A stretch of 64,000 bases of DNA from the NCBI RefSeq assembly GCF_030812475.1, contig NZ_JAUSSR010000009.1, positions 62,001-126,000 of the forward strand, given 5' to 3'. Positions 24,828 to 35,142 of this stretch are shown here, one piece after another. Under the pieces are notes generated by a model. It was not told the origin of the DNA and searched no databases. It was given only the letters and a program-made list of their open reading frames with translations. The translations under genes were made by a program, and so were the position numbers. This DNA comes from Pseudomonas lini. GTDB lineage: Bacteria > Pseudomonadota > Gammaproteobacteria > Pseudomonadales > Pseudomonadaceae. How positions within the stretch are numbered: position 1 is the first letter of the stretch; each line of letters opens with the position of its first letter.

Positions 24828-25568
24828 TTAATGGTCCTGCAAGGGGGCAACGGTGACGTCGCTCTGACCGCTGTCGATGAGTGCCTTGAGGACGAAGCCG
24901 TTGGCTTTCTGTTCTTCCAGGAACGCCCTGACGTAAGCCGCGCCCGCAACGCATTGCACAGGAACGCCCATCGCTTGGCGAATCGACGTGAAGTAACCGT
25001 CCAGCACACGCAGTTCGCAATTGGCTTCGGCAACCTTGAGCAGTGGCTGGCGCACCCCCGCAGCAGCCTCCAGGTTTTCGTCGAGAAACAGATCGACCGC
25101 GCCAGCGGATGTCGGCGCACGGACGAGGGTCGCGTGCTGTTGAGTTCGGCTCAGGTACAAGTCGTAAGCAGCGCCCTTGCCGACGGCGATCCGCACGCCG
25201 GGCTGATCCAAATCTTCCATTTTGAAGAACGGAGAGCTGTTCTTGACCAGATAAGTGCCTTCGATGATCACGTAAGGTTCGCTGAAGGCGACTTGAGCTT
25301 CACGCACAGGTTCGATGGCCAGGAATGCAATGTTCCATTGCTTCTGCGCTAAAGCCTCGAACACCTTGCCCGCAGCGTCATAGGTAATGAACTCAACAGG
25401 GACGCCTAAGTGCTTGCCCAGTGCCACAGCCAGGCTGACGGACACCCCTTGAGGCTTTCCTGTCTCAGCGTTGCGCTGTGCAAGCACCGGGTTGCCGAAG
25501 TTGATGGCGGCACGGAGAACGCCAGTCGGCGCCAGATCTTTGAGGACTTCTGCGGTAGGGGCGGGCAT
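24828..25568 (-). CDS. Family-3-type solute-binding protein without a visible signal peptide
   Basis: A 246-aa two-lobed periplasmic-binding-protein fold of the amino-acid type: 'GVLRAAINFGNPVLA', 'GVSVSLAVALGKHLGVPVEF', 'VAFSEPYVIIEGTYLV' and 'AVGKGAAYDLYL' are standard. The N-terminus (MPAPTAEVLKDLAPTG) has no hydrophobic leader, and none appears in the ~90 bases upstream in frame, so the protein should be cytoplasmic or the leader has been lost. No ABC permease or ATPase lies near. A cytoplasmic sensor or enzyme role is possible (some cyclohexadienyl-dehydratase-like proteins have this fold). Confidence 0.7.
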   Translation of the reverse strand: MPAPTAEVLKDLAPTGVLRAAINFGNPVLAQRNAETGKPQGVSVSLAVALGKHLGVPVEFITYDAAGKVFEALAQKQWNIAFLAIEPVREAQVAFSEPYVIIEGTYLVKNSSPFFKMEDLDQPGVRIAVGKGAAYDLYLSRTQQHATLVRAPTSAGAVDLFLDENLEAAAGVRQPLLKVAEANCELRVLDGYFTSIRQAMGVPVQCVAGAAYVRAFLEEQKANGFVLKALIDSGQSDVTVAPLQDH

Positions 25569-25782
25569 AAATGGTCTCCTGGGAAAATGTCATCGGTCCC
25601 GAGAGTAGGGAAGTGCGCAAGACCTGACAATTTCAGGCTCACCAAGGCTGCGTTCTCCGTTGACGAACGATGGCTTGCTCAACGCTCAATTTTACTCGGG
25701 TCGGCCTTTGATTACGCTAGGTCCAACTGAACGACCGAATAGAGTCGTTTGTTCATGCACTCAACCGGTGAATGATAAACCC

Positions 25783-28467
25783 ATGATTTCAGCTATCGAC
25801 GCACGTCATCAAAGCCACCTTCAAGTGGGCGACACCCGTTACGCCTACGTGGATCTGCACAAGATACTGACCCCGGACGAGCTCTTTAGCTTGCCCTATT
25901 CGATCCGCATCCTGCTGGAGAATGTGGCGCGTTGTTCACCGGCGTCTCTGGACAATTTCATTGCGTGCATACGCGAAGGGGCGCCTGCCTGCGAAGTGCC
26001 TTTTTATCCCAACAGGTTGATGTTCCACGATACGACGTGCCTGCCGGCGCTGGCTGATTTTGCCGGCATGCGCGACATGGTGGCGGAAATGGGCGGTGCA
26101 CCGGAAACCATGAACCCGATGATTCCTGCAGTGCTGGTCATCGATCATTCGGTGATTGTCGAGCGCTACGCCGAGGTGGATGCCGTCGAGAAGAACCTCG
26201 ACATCGATTATCGCCGCAACTCCGAGCGCTATGAATTCATCAAGTGGGCACAAAAGAGCCTGACCAATTTCAAGGTGGTGCCGCCGGGCACCGGGATCAT
26301 CCACCAGGTCAACATGGAGTCACTGGCTACCGTTGTCTGGGAAAGCCAGACTGCCGACGGCCAGCCGCTGCTGCATCCTGACGATATCGTCGCGACCGAC
26401 AGCCACACGCCCATGATCAACGCCATCGGCGTGCTGGGCTGGGGCGTGGGCGGGCTGGAAGGGCAGGCTGCCATGCTGGGCGAGCCGGTGCCGATCAGCT
26501 TTCCTGAGGTTGTCGGGATACGCTTGAGCAACGAACTGCGGCCCGGCGTGACGGCTACCGATCTGGCATTACGCATCACTCAGATGCTGCGTGCGAAAGG
26601 CGTGGTGGGCAAGTTCGTCGAGTTCTGCGGGCCTGGTTTGTCGAAACTCAGTTGGGCGGCGCGCGGTACGTTGTCGAACATGGCTCCCGAGTATGGCGCC
26701 ACCGTGGTGTTCTTCCCGTTCGACGACAGCACGATGGAATATATGCATCTGACCGGGCGGAGTGAGGACACTATTGCGCGCATTGAAGCGTACCTCGAAG
26801 CGCAAGGCCTATGGCGCCACGACTCGTTGCCCGAGCCGCATTTCGATGACTTGATCGAGCTGGACCTGGCGGCCATCGAACCGAGTGTCGCCGGGCCTCA
26901 TCAGCCGCATCAGTGGCGCAAACTGGCGGACGCCGCACCGTCCTTTCGCCAGGACATTCTGGGTGAGCGGGAGGGTGTGATCGCTCGCTCCTCGGATACT
27001 GAGGCCGAATATTTCGAGCCTTCGTTTGGTCAGGCGCTGACCCATGGCGCCATCTCCCTGGCGGCGATCACCAGTTGCACCAACACGGCGAACCCGAGCC
27101 AGATGATCCAGGCCGGATTGCTGGCCCGCAACGCCCGGCGTCGCGGCTTGCGCAGCAAGCCCTGGGTCAAGACATCGCTGTCGCCAGGCTCGCGGGTGGT
27201 CGCGGACTACCTGGAAAAAGCCCATCTGCTGAGCGACTTCTCGGCCCTGGGTTTTGACCTGGCCGGGTTTGGCTGCATGACCTGCATCGGCAACTCCGGC
27301 AGCCTCGAAGAACACATGGAGCGCTTCTCGGACCAGGGCCTGAAAACCGTGGTGGTGCTGTCCGGCAATCGCAATTTCGAAGGGCGGGTCAATCCTCGCG
27401 TGCAGGTCGGTTACCTGGCTTCACCGGCGCTGGTCGTCGCTTACGCGTTAGTCGGCACCATCAACATGGATATACAAACTGAGCCGTTGGGTCAGGATTC
27501 GGCGGGCAACGACGTGTATCTGCATGAACTGATGCCGACTGAAGAGCAAATTCAGGCGCTGGTCAGCGAGACCGTTCGCCCGGACCTGTTCCGCAAACGC
27601 AACGCCATGCTGTGGGACGGCACTCATCACTGGCAGGCACTGTCGGCCAGTGGCAGTGTGCAATTTCCTTGGGCGCCGGATTCGACTTATCTGCGTCGCC
27701 CCGTTTATCTGCAAAACGTCAAACCCCAGGCTTCCACTGAGCTGTCGATTCATGACGCGCGGGTGTTGATGGTGCTGGGCGACAACGTCACCACCGACCA
27801 CATCTCACCCGCCAGTGCGATTCCACTCGAAAGCCAGGCCGGACAGTGGTTGACCGAGCGCGGCGAAAACCCGAACGATCTCAATCAATACTCGACCCGG
27901 CGCAGCAACCACGAAGTGATGATGCGCGGCGCGTTCGTCAATCGGGCAGTGAAGAATCGATTGTTGGATCAACAGCCGGGAGAAGGTGGATTTGCGGCGT
28001 CTTATGATGGCTCCATTCAGCGGGTATACGACGCGGCGCTGAGCTATGTCGCCAAGGATGTACCGCTGGTGATTTTCGCCGGGTTCAACTACGGCGCGGG
28101 CTCCAGCCGTGACTGGGCCGCCAAGGCGCAAGCCACGCTGGGCGTCAAAGCCGTCATCGCGCAAAGTTTTGAGCGTATCCACCGCAGCAACCTGATCGGC
28201 ATGGGCATTCTGCCCATCACCTTTGCAGCAGGTGTCGATGCCCAGAGCTTGCAGATGGCGGGTAATGAGTCACTGGACTTCAGCGGACTGGAGACGTTGC
28301 AGGTGGGGGCCAATCCGGTGCGCTTGACGATCAGTGGTACTGACAGAGGGCAGATGTCGGTGTCGTTGATTCTGCAACTTGATTCCCAGCAGGAGATTCT
28401 GTACTTGAAGGAGGGCGGGATTTTGCCCTATGTCGTGCGTAAGGTTGTCGCCGAGGCGGTGGCCTAA
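25783..28467 (+). CDS. acnA: Aconitate hydratase, AcnA/IRP1 type (extra copy)
   Basis: An 894-aa aconitase close in length to E. coli AcnA (891). The [4Fe-4S] ligands are in 'ITSCTNTANPSQM' (Cys432) and 'GFGCMTCIGNSGSLE' (Cys498, Cys501). The swivel domain has 'FAGFNYGAGSSRDWAAKAQA' and 'FERIHRSNLIGMGILP'. It interconverts citrate and isocitrate, or related hydroxy tricarboxylates by dehydration/rehydration. ATG 25783 agrees with the family N-terminus. An upstream in-frame ATG (25660) adds an unrelated extension. Being on a metabolic island beside an isocitrate-type dehydrogenase and a CitMHS transporter, it may act on a substrate analogue rather than in the TCA cycle. Confidence 0.92.
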   Translation: MISAIDARHQSHLQVGDTRYAYVDLHKILTPDELFSLPYSIRILLENVARCSPASLDNFIACIREGAPACEVPFYPNRLMFHDTTCLPALADFAGMRDMVAEMGGAPETMNPMIPAVLVIDHSVIVERYAEVDAVEKNLDIDYRRNSERYEFIKWAQKSLTNFKVVPPGTGIIHQVNMESLATVVWESQTADGQPLLHPDDIVATDSHTPMINAIGVLGWGVGGLEGQAAMLGEPVPISFPEVVGIRLSNELRPGVTATDLALRITQMLRAKGVVGKFVEFCGPGLSKLSWAARGTLSNMAPEYGATVVFFPFDDSTMEYMHLTGRSEDTIARIEAYLEAQGLWRHDSLPEPHFDDLIELDLAAIEPSVAGPHQPHQWRKLADAAPSFRQDILGEREGVIARSSDTEAEYFEPSFGQALTHGAISLAAITSCTNTANPSQMIQAGLLARNARRRGLRSKPWVKTSLSPGSRVVADYLEKAHLLSDFSALGFDLAGFGCMTCIGNSGSLEEHMERFSDQGLKTVVVLSGNRNFEGRVNPRVQVGYLASPALVVAYALVGTINMDIQTEPLGQDSAGNDVYLHELMPTEEQIQALVSETVRPDLFRKRNAMLWDGTHHWQALSASGSVQFPWAPDSTYLRRPVYLQNVKPQASTELSIHDARVLMVLGDNVTTDHISPASAIPLESQAGQWLTERGENPNDLNQYSTRRSNHEVMMRGAFVNRAVKNRLLDQQPGEGGFAASYDGSIQRVYDAALSYVAKDVPLVIFAGFNYGAGSSRDWAAKAQATLGVKAVIAQSFERIHRSNLIGMGILPITFAAGVDAQSLQMAGNESLDFSGLETLQVGANPVRLTISGTDRGQMSVSLILQLDSQQEILYLKEGGILPYVVRKVVAEAVA

Positions 28468-28476
28468 ACGAAAGAC

Positions 28477-28514
28477 CGGCCCTTGAACACTGTCTGCTCC
28501 GTGCTCAAGGGCCG
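28477..28514. terminator. Hairpin between convergent acnA and otnC
   Basis: CGGCCCTTGA and TCAAGGGCCG pair perfectly (10 bp), and CAC/GTG inside extends the stem after one mismatch. It sits between the stops of two convergent genes and probably ends transcription from both, although the T-run is short. Confidence 0.6.
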
Positions 28515-28532
28515 CTTTGGCGGAAAGAGGGA

Positions 28533-29171
28533 TTACCACTTAACAGAGAACACCCGGCGCAGGTCTTCAATTGCCTCTTCGCCCAGCGGTGCAGGCTTGG
28601 GATTGCTCATCATCCAAAGCTTGGCCGTTTCCTCAAGCTCTTCCAGCGCAAAGCTGGCTTTCGACACAGAGCTTTCCCAAACGACAGGGCCCAACCGCTC
28701 CAGCATCACGCCTCGCACAGTGTTGGCTAATTGCGCCACTTGCACAGCCACATCTGGAGAGCCGGGACGCTGATAAGCGATCAATGGGATGTGACCAACC
28801 TTCATGACTTGGTAAGGCGTCAAGGGTGGAAGGATATCGTCGTTGTTCCAGACCCCTGCAAGTGTCAGCGCTACGAGCGAGGTCGAATGGGTGTGAACCA
28901 CGCCGTTCACTTCAGGGTTGCGGTCATACACTTGGCGATGCAATTCCAGGGTCTTGGACGGTTTGCTGCCCGAGACCCAAGTGCCGTCCTTGCTGACTTT
29001 TGCGATCTCTTGCGGCTTCAATCTTCCCAGGCAGGCGTCGGTGGGGGTGATCAACCAGCCATCTTCCAAACGTGCGCTGATGTTGCCTGCACTGCCCACG
29101 GTATAACCGCGGTCATAGAGACTTTTTCCGACAATGCAGATTTCTTCGCGTAGTTGCTCTTCGGTACTCAA
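28533..29171 (-). CDS. otnC: 3-oxo-tetronate 4-phosphate decarboxylase (class II aldolase family)
   Basis: A 212-aa class II aldolase/adducin-family protein. It decarboxylates 3-oxo-tetronate 4-phosphate to dihydroxyacetone phosphate. Motifs: 'GYTVGSAGNISARL' (phosphate-binding loop), 'LITPTDACLGRL', 'LELHRQVYDRNPEVNGVVHT' and the zinc ligands His-x-His in 'VHTHSTSLVALT'. The C-terminal His is in the 'WESSVSKASFALEELEETAK' region's neighbourhood, as in OtnC. It completes the OtnI-OtnK-OtnC set, though it is placed 7 kb from otnK in a separate operon behind a GntR gene (20-base gap). Confidence 0.88.
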   Translation of the reverse strand: MSTEEQLREEICIVGKSLYDRGYTVGSAGNISARLEDGWLITPTDACLGRLKPQEIAKVSKDGTWVSGSKPSKTLELHRQVYDRNPEVNGVVHTHSTSLVALTLAGVWNNDDILPPLTPYQVMKVGHIPLIAYQRPGSPDVAVQVAQLANTVRGVMLERLGPVVWESSVSKASFALEELEETAKLWMMSNPKPAPLGEEAIEDLRRVFSVKW

Positions 29172-29191
29172 CGTGTGCTCTCCTCGAATAG

Positions 29192-30145
29192 TTATGTGGG
29201 GCCAGTGTTGAGGCCTGAAAGTGAAGGGGTAATTTCGGCGGACTCCGATCGCAGTTTCAGGATCGGCGATTTGTGAGCAAAAGAGCCGCTCAAGTGCTGC
29301 TTCATCAAATGTGCGGCTTCCAGGTTATTGCCCTGTTCCACCAGTTCGATCATCCGAATGTGTTCGGCACATTGCTTGTAGAGTCGCTTGCGGTCGATCA
29401 TTGAGCGGTATTCGATCAGCCGCCGCATGTTGTTCATCTGCACCAAAATCATGTGATACAGCGGGTTACCAGACAGCTTGATGAACTCCTCGTGGAAGCG
29501 GATACCATTTTTTAGGAGAACATCCGCCGGCAGGCTATCAATGCCGCCGTTGAGCAGGTCCTGCTGCTCTTTTTTCAAGCGTTGCAGCTTGCCCAAATCG
29601 TGCAGATAAGTCGGCTCCAACAGTGCCGCGGGCTCGATCAGCGAGCGCACCTTGTAGATTTGTTCAAGGGTTTCGGGTGTCTTCGCCACATCCAGAAAAC
29701 GCCAGCCATAACCAGGCTTCGGCTCAGCCCATCCGACTTTGGCGGCGCGATTGAGAATATCGATGACCTGGGCTTTGGTCAGGTCATAGCGAGTGCGAAG
29801 AAACTGCTCCGTCACTTCCCCCGGGATTGCGTTGTTCAACCAGTCTTCCGAGAGTCGGTAGTATTCATCCGGCTCTTCAAGAGGAAGCACCTCATCTTGG
29901 ATCTGCGAAGGATCCTGCACTGACTCCAATACGAAGAACCCGCGATTGGGCAGTTGCTCAAGAACGGTTTGCTCCGAGAGCAAGACCAGTGCTTCGCGCG
30001 CCGGAGAACGAGAGACGCTGAATTCGTCGGCGACTTTTTGTGCGCTCAAGTGAGCGCCCAGCGATAGCTCTCCGGTCTGGATTTTCTGCCGGATCTCGGC
30101 AGCGATTCGTTGTACGAGCGCGCTTGAGGCCATATTTGTGTTCAC
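29192..30145 (-). CDS. Second GntR regulator with an apparent double winged helix and FCD domain
   Basis: A 317-aa paralogue in layout of the regulator at 17663. The first winged helix includes 'KVADEFSVSRSPAREALVLL' and the wing 'NRGFFVL'. A second appears at ~95-155 ('RYDLTKAQVIDILNRAAKVG', wing 'KPGYGWRF'). The C-terminal FCD domain has 'YKVRSLIEPAALLEP' and 'RFHEEFIKLSGNPLYHM'. It heads the otnC operon and is likely autoregulated through sites in the 143 bp upstream. Two related regulators on one island may sense different intermediates or form mixed dimers. Confidence 0.82.
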   Translation of the reverse strand: MNTNMASSALVQRIAAEIRQKIQTGELSLGAHLSAQKVADEFSVSRSPAREALVLLSEQTVLEQLPNRGFFVLESVQDPSQIQDEVLPLEEPDEYYRLSEDWLNNAIPGEVTEQFLRTRYDLTKAQVIDILNRAAKVGWAEPKPGYGWRFLDVAKTPETLEQIYKVRSLIEPAALLEPTYLHDLGKLQRLKKEQQDLLNGGIDSLPADVLLKNGIRFHEEFIKLSGNPLYHMILVQMNNMRRLIEYRSMIDRKRLYKQCAEHIRMIELVEQGNNLEAAHLMKQHLSGSFAHKSPILKLRSESAEITPSLSGLNTGPT

Positions 30146-30174
30146 TTACGCAATGGGGTGGCGACAAACACAAA

Positions 30175-30187
30175 CCGGTTGAACCGG
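30175..30187. promoter_or_regulatory. Palindrome upstream of the GntR-otnC operon
   Basis: CCGGTTGAACCGG is a perfect 6-bp inverted repeat with one central base, about 30 bp before the regulator's start codon. Position and symmetry fit an autorepression operator, but the same pattern was not found at other island promoters. Confidence 0.35.
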
Positions 30188-30261
30188 AATGTGGGATCAA
30201 ATGAGGCATTGCTTGATTCGATCAGGTTTTGTCGCGCATGACTACTTTTTAACGTGGCATT

Positions 30262-30276
30262 ATGCAAAAAATTGCA
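30262..30276. promoter_or_regulatory. Candidate island operator (ATGCAAAAAATTGCA), nested in a larger dyad
   Basis: TGCAA-AAAA-TTGCA is a perfect inverted repeat, nested inside GTGGCA...TGCCAC (30254-30286). It matches 19143-19157 at 13 of 15 positions. It lies upstream of the GntR-otnC operon and just past the chemoreceptor stop, so the outer dyad could also be a terminator stem for that gene. Confidence 0.45.
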
Positions 30277-30288
30277 CGGCTGCCACCG

Positions 30289-31917
30289 TTACATCTTGAA
30301 GTGTTGAACCATGGAATTCAGCTCATGGGCCAGCAACCCGAGGGATTGAGACGCACGGGTGGTTTGTTGTGAGCCTGTGGCTGATTGAACAGACAGGTCC
30401 CGGATGTTTAGCAAGTTCTGGTCGACCGAACGCGCAACATGGGCTTGTTCCTCAGTCGCCGTCGTGATCATCAAATTTCGTTGGTTGATGTCGTCGTTGG
30501 CGGCCACGATTTCTGCCAAAGCACTTTGGGTGGACTGGGCCAAAGAGAGTGTGAGGCGGGTGTTTTCACTGCTGCTGAGCATGGTCGACACGGCAGTGTC
30601 CGTGCCGCTCTGGATCCCGCTGATCATTTCTTCAATTTCTCGCGTTGACTGCGCGGTACGGTGAGCGAGCGCACGGACTTCATCGGCGACCACGGCGAAG
30701 CCCCGTCCCGCATCACCCGCCCGCGCTGCTTCAATGGCAGCGTTCAGCGCCAACAGATTGGTTTGCTCGGCTATCGTGCGAATCACGTCCAGAACCTTGC
30801 CGATGCCTTGTGCCTGATCCGCCAGACCTTCCACTTGTTTTGAGCTGAGTTGCACGTCTCGGGTGAGTGTTTCGATGGCCCCGAGGGTTTCTACCATGCG
30901 CTGCTGGCCACGTAGTGCAATGTCCCTGGAAGCCAGTGACAACTCTGAAGTCGACAGCGCATTACGGGCCACCTCCTCAATGGCCGCTGTCATCTCATTG
31001 ACCGCCGTGGCTGCCTGTTCGATCTCTGCATGTTGCTGATGGATATCCTGGCCTGACGTCTCTGCAGCGGTGTTCAGTTGAGCGGTGGCGCAGGTCAGCT
31101 GCTTCGAGGATCCGGAGATTTGACTCAGGGTTTTGATCAGGTTGTTCTGCATGGTCGCCAGGGATTCGAGCAGGCGAGTGGCTTCATCATTACCGGTCGG
31201 TTGGATGGGTTTACTTAAATCCCCCTCGGCAATTGTTCTGGCCGCTCTTACGGCTTCATTCAGCGGTGCAGTGATGCTACGGGTCAGTAGCCACGCCACC
31301 AGAATAGTGCCGATGCCTACCATGATAATGACCAGCACCACGCCTCTGACAGCTCGTTGATAGGCATCGATTGATTGATTGCCCGCGGCCTCTGCCCCTT
31401 GGTTCGAGCGATCAATCAGGTCATCGAAGTTCTTGGTCATCTGGTCGTACGAGTCTCTGATGGTCATCAAAAACTCCCTTGCGCCGGACTTATCGCCTAG
31501 CCGAGATAGCTTGAGTAAGTCGAGGTGATTCTTTGCATACACCTCAAGGCTGGCGTTAAACGCGCTCAAGCGGCCTCTGTCTTCATCGCTGGTCAGCAAC
31601 TGAGCATAGGTTTGCATTTGCTCCCGGACTTGCTGCAACCGCCCGGCGGTTTTGTCCTCGTAGGACTGCATGTCTTTTTCGCTGACCGAAAGAATGTGCT
31701 GCATCGATCCCATCCGATAGCGATTCAGTGCGGCATTCGCGGCACCCAACGCACGGACTCGCTGAAGCCAGTTGTCCTTGATTTGGATCGATTGATCTTG
31801 CACCTCGTCAATCTGCCGCAGTGCGAATACCCCCAGGGCGACGCTCAGCGCAGCAATGATGAAGAACCCGAGAACCATTCGACTGGCGATTGAGAGGTGT
31901 CTTGGCAGCATGAGCAT
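30289..31917 (-). CDS. Methyl-accepting chemotaxis protein with four-helix-bundle sensor
   Basis: A 542-aa chemoreceptor. One membrane span lies at ~12-34 and another at ~190-212, enclosing a ~155-residue all-helical periplasmic domain of the 4HB type. A HAMP linker follows ('[20 protein letters not shown]'), then the signalling domain with the invariant tip '[19 protein letters not shown]' and '[20 protein letters not shown]'. No C-terminal CheR-docking pentapeptide is seen. Encoded between the otnC operon and the glycolytic operon, it probably directs swimming towards the island's substrate or a related organic acid. Confidence 0.92.
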   Translation of the reverse strand: MLMLPRHLSIASRMVLGFFIIAALSVALGVFALRQIDEVQDQSIQIKDNWLQRVRALGAANAALNRYRMGSMQHILSVSEKDMQSYEDKTAGRLQQVREQMQTYAQLLTSDEDRGRLSAFNASLEVYAKNHLDLLKLSRLGDKSGAREFLMTIRDSYDQMTKNFDDLIDRSNQGAEAAGNQSIDAYQRAVRGVVLVIIMVGIGTILVAWLLTRSITAPLNEAVRAARTIAEGDLSKPIQPTGNDEATRLLESLATMQNNLIKTLSQISGSSKQLTCATAQLNTAAETSGQDIHQQHAEIEQAATAVNEMTAAIEEVARNALSTSELSLASRDIALRGQQRMVETLGAIETLTRDVQLSSKQVEGLADQAQGIGKVLDVIRTIAEQTNLLALNAAIEAARAGDAGRGFAVVADEVRALAHRTAQSTREIEEMISGIQSGTDTAVSTMLSSSENTRLTLSLAQSTQSALAEIVAANDDINQRNLMITTATEEQAHVARSVDQNLLNIRDLSVQSATGSQQTTRASQSLGLLAHELNSMVQHFKM

Positions 31918-31978
31918 TGTCCCTTTGGCAGGATCCGGGTCTTGGCCGGATGCGTGTATTTGTGCTGACTAAAATAGC

Positions 31979-31988
31979 ATTGCATTTT
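31979..31988. promoter_or_regulatory. Half-site of the candidate island operator before the chemoreceptor gene
   Basis: ATTGCATTTT is the exact reverse complement of bases 19150-19159 in the operator between the rraA-like and dehydrogenase genes. It lies about 60 bp upstream of the chemoreceptor start. The second half is poor here. The rest of 31918-32220, which also carries the promoter of the glycolytic operon, shows only an ATCAGA/TCTGAT dyad near 32116-32133. Confidence 0.3.
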
Positions 31989-32220
31989 GGTGTGTCAATG
32001 TGCCAATATTTTTTAGGCGATTTTTCTAGGCGGCTCACCTTGAAGATTTGCGTGTAAGGCAGGAGCTATGAGGTTTAAAGGATTTAATCGAGCCGAGGTT
32101 GTTAGCGCGACCGATCAGATTGCTTTGCTCTGATTGGTTATTTACACGCTAATAGCCATAAATAGAATCCAGATTTCCTTTGCATTCAATAATAAAACCC
32201 TGTTCGAGGAAGCATCTGTC

Positions 32221-33669
32221 ATGCAGCGCAGAACCAAGATCGTGGCCACGTTAGGGCCAGCAACAGAATCATTCGAAGCCATCGAGGGATTGGTGAAAGC
32301 GGGCGTAGATGTCGTGCGTCTGAATTTTTCCCACGGCAAGGCCGAGGATCACATCGCCCGTGCCAGATTGGTTCGTGAGTTGGCTGCCAAGCACGGTCGC
32401 TTCGTGGCGGTACTGGCAGATTTGCAAGGTCCGAAAATTCGCATTGCGCGGTTTGCTGAAGGAAAAGTGATCCTCGAAAAGGGTCAGCAGTTCGTTCTCG
32501 ACGCTTCTCTGGACAAGAATGCGGGGAACAAGCAGCGAGTCGGTATTGACTACGAAGCGCTGATTACCGATAGCCGCCCAGACGACATTCTGCTGCTCGA
32601 TGATGGACGAATTGAGCTTAAGGTCTTGAAGGTCGAGGCCACGCAACTGATCTGCGAAGTTCTGGTCAGCGGGCCGCTTTCGAACAACAAAGGCATCAAC
32701 CGTAAAGGTGGCGGGTTGTCTGCATCGGCGCTGACCGAAAAGGACTTCGCCGATATCAAGACTGCCGCAGAAATGCAGGTGGATTACCTCGCCGTGTCGT
32801 TCCCGCGCGATGCGTCGGACATGCAGTTGGCTCGTCGGCTGCTGCATGAAGCAGGAGGGCAGGCAGGTCTGATCGCCAAGATTGAGCGGGCAGAAACCGT
32901 CAATGACCTACGCATTCTGGATGCGATTATTGAAGCGTCGGAAGGTGTAATGGTCGCTCGTGGCGATCTAGGCGTCGAGATTGGCGACGCAGAATTGGTT
33001 GCCGTGCAAAAGCTGATTATCGACCGTGCCCGCACGCTGAATCGCGTAGTCATCACGGCGACGCAGATGATGGAGTCGATGATCACTCAATCGATGCCGA
33101 CCCGCGCTGAAGTGTTCGACGTGGCCAATGCCGTGCTTGATGGCACCGATGCGGTGATGCTCTCCGCTGAAACTGCAGCCGGTGCCTATCCGATCGAGAC
33201 GGTTGAGGCCATGCACCGGATCATCATCGGCGCCGAAAAACACCCGCAGTCCCATCGCTCCAAGCATCGTGTCGATCAAGTGTTCCACAAGATCGATGAA
33301 TCCATTGCCATGTCGGCAATGTATGCAGCGAACCATCTGCATGGCGTCAAAGCCATTATCTGCATGACGGAAAGCGGCGATACCCCCCGTTTGATGTCGC
33401 GCATACGCTCACACCTGCCCATTTTTGCATTCTCTCGCAACCTGGCTACTCAGAATCGGGTCACGCTTTTTCGTGGTGTCACCACCATTCCATTCGACAG
33501 CGATGATTTCGCCCCAGAGTTGGTGAATGAGAAGGCCGTTGCGGAGCTGACCCAGCGTGGCGTCGTGAAAGCTGGCGATCACGTTCTGATTACCAAAGGC
33601 GACTACGCAAACGCCCAAGGCGGCACTAACTCCCTTCGAGTCGTGTGCGTCGGTGAAGCCATTCGCTGA
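32221..33669 (+). CDS. pyk: Pyruvate kinase (island copy)
   Basis: A 482-aa pyruvate kinase, PykA type: phosphoenolpyruvate + ADP to pyruvate + ATP. Motifs: '[11 protein letters not shown]', 'VRLNFSHG', '[12 protein letters not shown]', the signature '[14 protein letters not shown]', '[18 protein letters not shown]' and 'ATQMMESMI'. The C-terminal domain is complete and ends '[14 protein letters not shown]'. ATG 32221 fits the family N-terminus; an in-frame upstream ATG at 32134 does not. It is the first gene of a same-direction set (pyk, small orf, eno, tpiA, gapN, gpmI), presumed additional to the host's own kinases. Confidence 0.95.
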   Translation: MQRRTKIVATLGPATESFEAIEGLVKAGVDVVRLNFSHGKAEDHIARARLVRELAAKHGRFVAVLADLQGPKIRIARFAEGKVILEKGQQFVLDASLDKNAGNKQRVGIDYEALITDSRPDDILLLDDGRIELKVLKVEATQLICEVLVSGPLSNNKGINRKGGGLSASALTEKDFADIKTAAEMQVDYLAVSFPRDASDMQLARRLLHEAGGQAGLIAKIERAETVNDLRILDAIIEASEGVMVARGDLGVEIGDAELVAVQKLIIDRARTLNRVVITATQMMESMITQSMPTRAEVFDVANAVLDGTDAVMLSAETAAGAYPIETVEAMHRIIIGAEKHPQSHRSKHRVDQVFHKIDESIAMSAMYAANHLHGVKAIICMTESGDTPRLMSRIRSHLPIFAFSRNLATQNRVTLFRGVTTIPFDSDDFAPELVNEKAVAELTQRGVVKAGDHVLITKGDYANAQGGTNSLRVVCVGEAIR

Positions 33670-33683
33670 GTGAGGAAGCACTG

Positions 33684-35139
<1,456 letters not shown>

Positions 35140-35142
35140 ATC

